Source: Paracoccaceae bacterium
Lineage (GTDB): Bacteria; Pseudomonadota; Alphaproteobacteria; Rhodobacterales; Rhodobacteraceae
Length of the DNA: 13,046 nt
Reading direction: 5' to 3'
Assembly: GCA_007120685.1 (NCBI GenBank)
Contig: SKNG01000174.1
Coordinates: 1 to 13,046 of the forward strand
Shown here: positions 11,537-13,046 of the stretch, piece after piece
Numbering within the stretch: position 1 is the first letter of the stretch
How the letters are laid out: every line of letters starts with the position of its first letter
Position numbers and translations under genes: made by a program
The notes under the pieces: model-generated
Databases searched by the model: none
What the model was told of the DNA's origin: nothing
The model's input: only the letters and a program-made list of their open reading frames with translations

Positions 11537-13046
11537 TGCAGACCTTGCATGACGCCCTCACCGCCGCCGCCGCGCGCTGGCCCGATGGCAGCTTTCTCGC
11601 CGTGCCGCCCCGCGCCGGGCGCCCCTATCTGCCGCAAGGCGCCGAGATCAGTTTCGCCCGGGCCCTTGCCGCCGTCGATACGCTGGCCGATGCCTGGGCC
11701 GCTGCGGGCTGGGGGACGGGCCACCGGGTGGCGCTGGCGCTGGACAATCACCCGGCGCATGTCCTGCATTTCCTGGCGCTCAACCGGCTCGGCGTCAGCC
11801 AGATCCCGGTCAACCCCTATTACCTGCAACCGGAACTCGAATACCTGCTGGCGCATTCCGAAGCCGATATCGCCCTCGCGCTGCCCTGGCATGTGGAAAA
11901 GGTCGGCGCCGCCGGTGCCCTGCCGGTGCTGGAATGGGGCGATACCAGCGACCCGGGCGCCTTCGCTCCGCCGCCGCCGCCGCGCCCGGCAGGCAGCGAG
12001 GCGCCGGGCCTGCACAGCGAAATCGCGCTGATCTACACCTCCGGCACCACCGCCCGGCCCAAGGGCGCAATCATCGACAACGCCTTTGCCCTTGCCGTCG
12101 GGCGCTGCTACGCCGAGCATGGCGGGGCGCTGACCGTGCGCGAGGGCGTCGAGCGCATCTTCGTGCCGCTGCCCTATTTCCACGTCAATGCCGGCATCAA
12201 CACGCTGGCGCTGGCGTTGCTCAGGGGGGTGTGCATGATCGTGCCGGATCGTTTCCACGCCGACAGTTTCTGGACCGATATCGCCACCACGCGCGCCACG
12301 GCGATGCATTATCTGGGCATCATCCCGCCGGTGCTGATGAAGGCGCCCCCCGGCCCGCAAGACCGCGCCCACGGGCTGCGCTACGGCCTCGGCGCGGGGC
12401 TGGACCCGGCGCTGCATCAGGCCTTCGAGGCCCGCTTCGGCTTTCCCATGGTCGAGGTCTGGGGCATGACCGAAACCGGCCGCTTCCTGGCCGATTGCCA
12501 CGCGCCCCGCCAGCCCCATACCCGCGCCTTCGGCCGGCCGATGCCGGGGCATATGGAGGCGATGGTGGTGGGTGATGACGGGCAGGAAGTGCCGCGCGGC
12601 AGCCCCGGCGAGATGGTCGTGCGCGCCCCCGGCCCCGATCCGCGCGCCGGCTTCTTTCGCGGTTATCTGAAGAACCCGCAGGCCACCGAAGAGGCCTGGC
12701 GCGGCGGCTGGTTCCATACCGGCGATGTGGTCACGCAATCCCAGGACGGGATGCTCTATTTCGTCGAGCGCGCGAAGAACCTGATCCGCCGCTCGGGCGA
12801 GAATATCTCGGCCGCCGAGGTCGAGGATGCGCTGATCGACTGCCCGGATGTGGGCCGCGTGGCGGTGCTGTCGGTGCCCGACCCGATGCGCGATGAAGAG
12901 GTGATGGCGGTGATCGTCCCCGCCCCCGGCGCCGCCCCCGATGCCGAAACAGCGGCGCGTATCCTGGCCTTCGGGCGTGACAGGCTGGCCTATTACAAGC
13001 TGCCCGGCTGGATCGCCTTTCGCGATGATCTGCCGGTCACCGGCAC
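11536..13046 (+). CDS. Acyl-CoA synthetase, CaiC-like AMP-binding family (3' end missing)
   Basis: The start ATG at 11536 overlaps the thiolase stop by one base (TGATG), indicating coupled translation. 503 complete codons lie in the window, and the frame is still open at the right edge just at the LPVTG stretch that precedes the catalytic Lys loop. Motifs in order: the ATP-phosphate loop YTSGTTARPKG (167-177), LPYFHVNAG (212-220), VWGMTETG (308-315), GWFHTGD (391-397) and the hinge RAKNLIRRSGENISAAEVE (412-430). The hinge style matches CaiC-like carnitine/crotonobetaine and related small-acid CoA ligases. The enzyme adenylates a carboxylate and transfers it to CoA. One oddity is Ala173 where nearly all relatives have Gly in the phosphate loop. 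It probably primes the transported acid for thiolysis. Confidence 0.92.
   Translation, partial: MQTLHDALTAAAARWPDGSFLAVPPRAGRPYLPQGAEISFARALAAVDTLADAWAAAGWGTGHRVALALDNHPAHVLHFLALNRLGVSQIPVNPYYLQPELEYLLAHSEADIALALPWHVEKVGAAGALPVLEWGDTSDPGAFAPPPPPRPAGSEAPGLHSEIALIYTSGTTARPKGAIIDNAFALAVGRCYAEHGGALTVREGVERIFVPLPYFHVNAGINTLALALLRGVCMIVPDRFHADSFWTDIATTRATAMHYLGIIPPVLMKAPPGPQDRAHGLRYGLGAGLDPALHQAFEARFGFPMVEVWGMTETGRFLADCHAPRQPHTRAFGRPMPGHMEAMVVGDDGQEVPRGSPGEMVVRAPGPDPRAGFFRGYLKNPQATEEAWRGGWFHTGDVVTQSQDGMLYFVERAKNLIRRSGENISAAEVEDALIDCPDVGRVAVLSVPDPMRDEEVMAVIVPAPGAAPDAETAARILAFGRDRLAYYKLPGWIAFRDDLPVTG

Noticed and set aside
11503..12738. 411-codon minus-strand frame opposite the CoA ligase
   Set aside because: Antisense shadow with no domain. 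The plus-strand frame has all adenylation motifs and continues to the window edge.

Overview
The window is GC-rich DNA with strong G/C bias at third codon positions. The gene content (TRAP uptake systems, a NusG-like antiterminator next to nucleotide-sugar genes, a CaiC-like CoA ligase) fits an alphaproteobacterium, most likely of the Rhodobacterales/Paracoccus type. That placement is inferred from gene flavour, not from a phylogenetic marker.

Left part (1-2911, all minus strand): this looks like the eroded end of a surface-polysaccharide locus. An intact specialised NusG-like antiterminator (2399-2911) is followed by rmlB (dTDP-glucose 4,6-dehydratase). rmlB is interrupted by an in-frame TAA at codon 51 and has substitutions in motifs that are normally near-invariant. 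rmlB overlaps the start of rmlD by 4 nt, but only about 23 codons of rmlD remain. After about 400 nt without a recognisable gene comes the N-terminal part of a cyclic-nucleotide-binding protein, probably a cNMP/patatin-type protein, that runs off the left edge. As written, this locus cannot make full-length RmlB or RmlD.

Middle (2912-4270): a gene-free spacer of about 500 nt carries an 18-bp perfect palindrome and further inverted repeats, followed by a stand-alone glutathione S-transferase gene (3410-4012, plus strand). Next is a 220-bp non-coding element with 17-bp perfect terminal inverted repeats and a 3-bp direct repeat at its ends, which looks like a MITE or an internally deleted insertion sequence. 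Its right end overlaps the 3' end of the next gene and supplies that gene's last codons and stop.

Right part (4255-13046): two divergent operons share a 190-bp control region at 8909-9098. The minus-strand operon encodes a complete TRAP transporter (periplasmic binding protein, small permease, large permease) and an SCP-x-type thiolase. The plus-strand operon encodes a cytochrome P450, a second thiolase with the classical Cys/His/Cys active site, and an acyl-CoA synthetase of the CaiC-like AMP-binding group that runs off the right edge. Uptake, hydroxylation, CoA activation and thiolytic cleavage are therefore all present, which suggests an inducible route for a small carboxylic acid. The substrate is not visible from the sequence. 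No regulator, ferredoxin, dehydrogenase or hydratase is inside the window.
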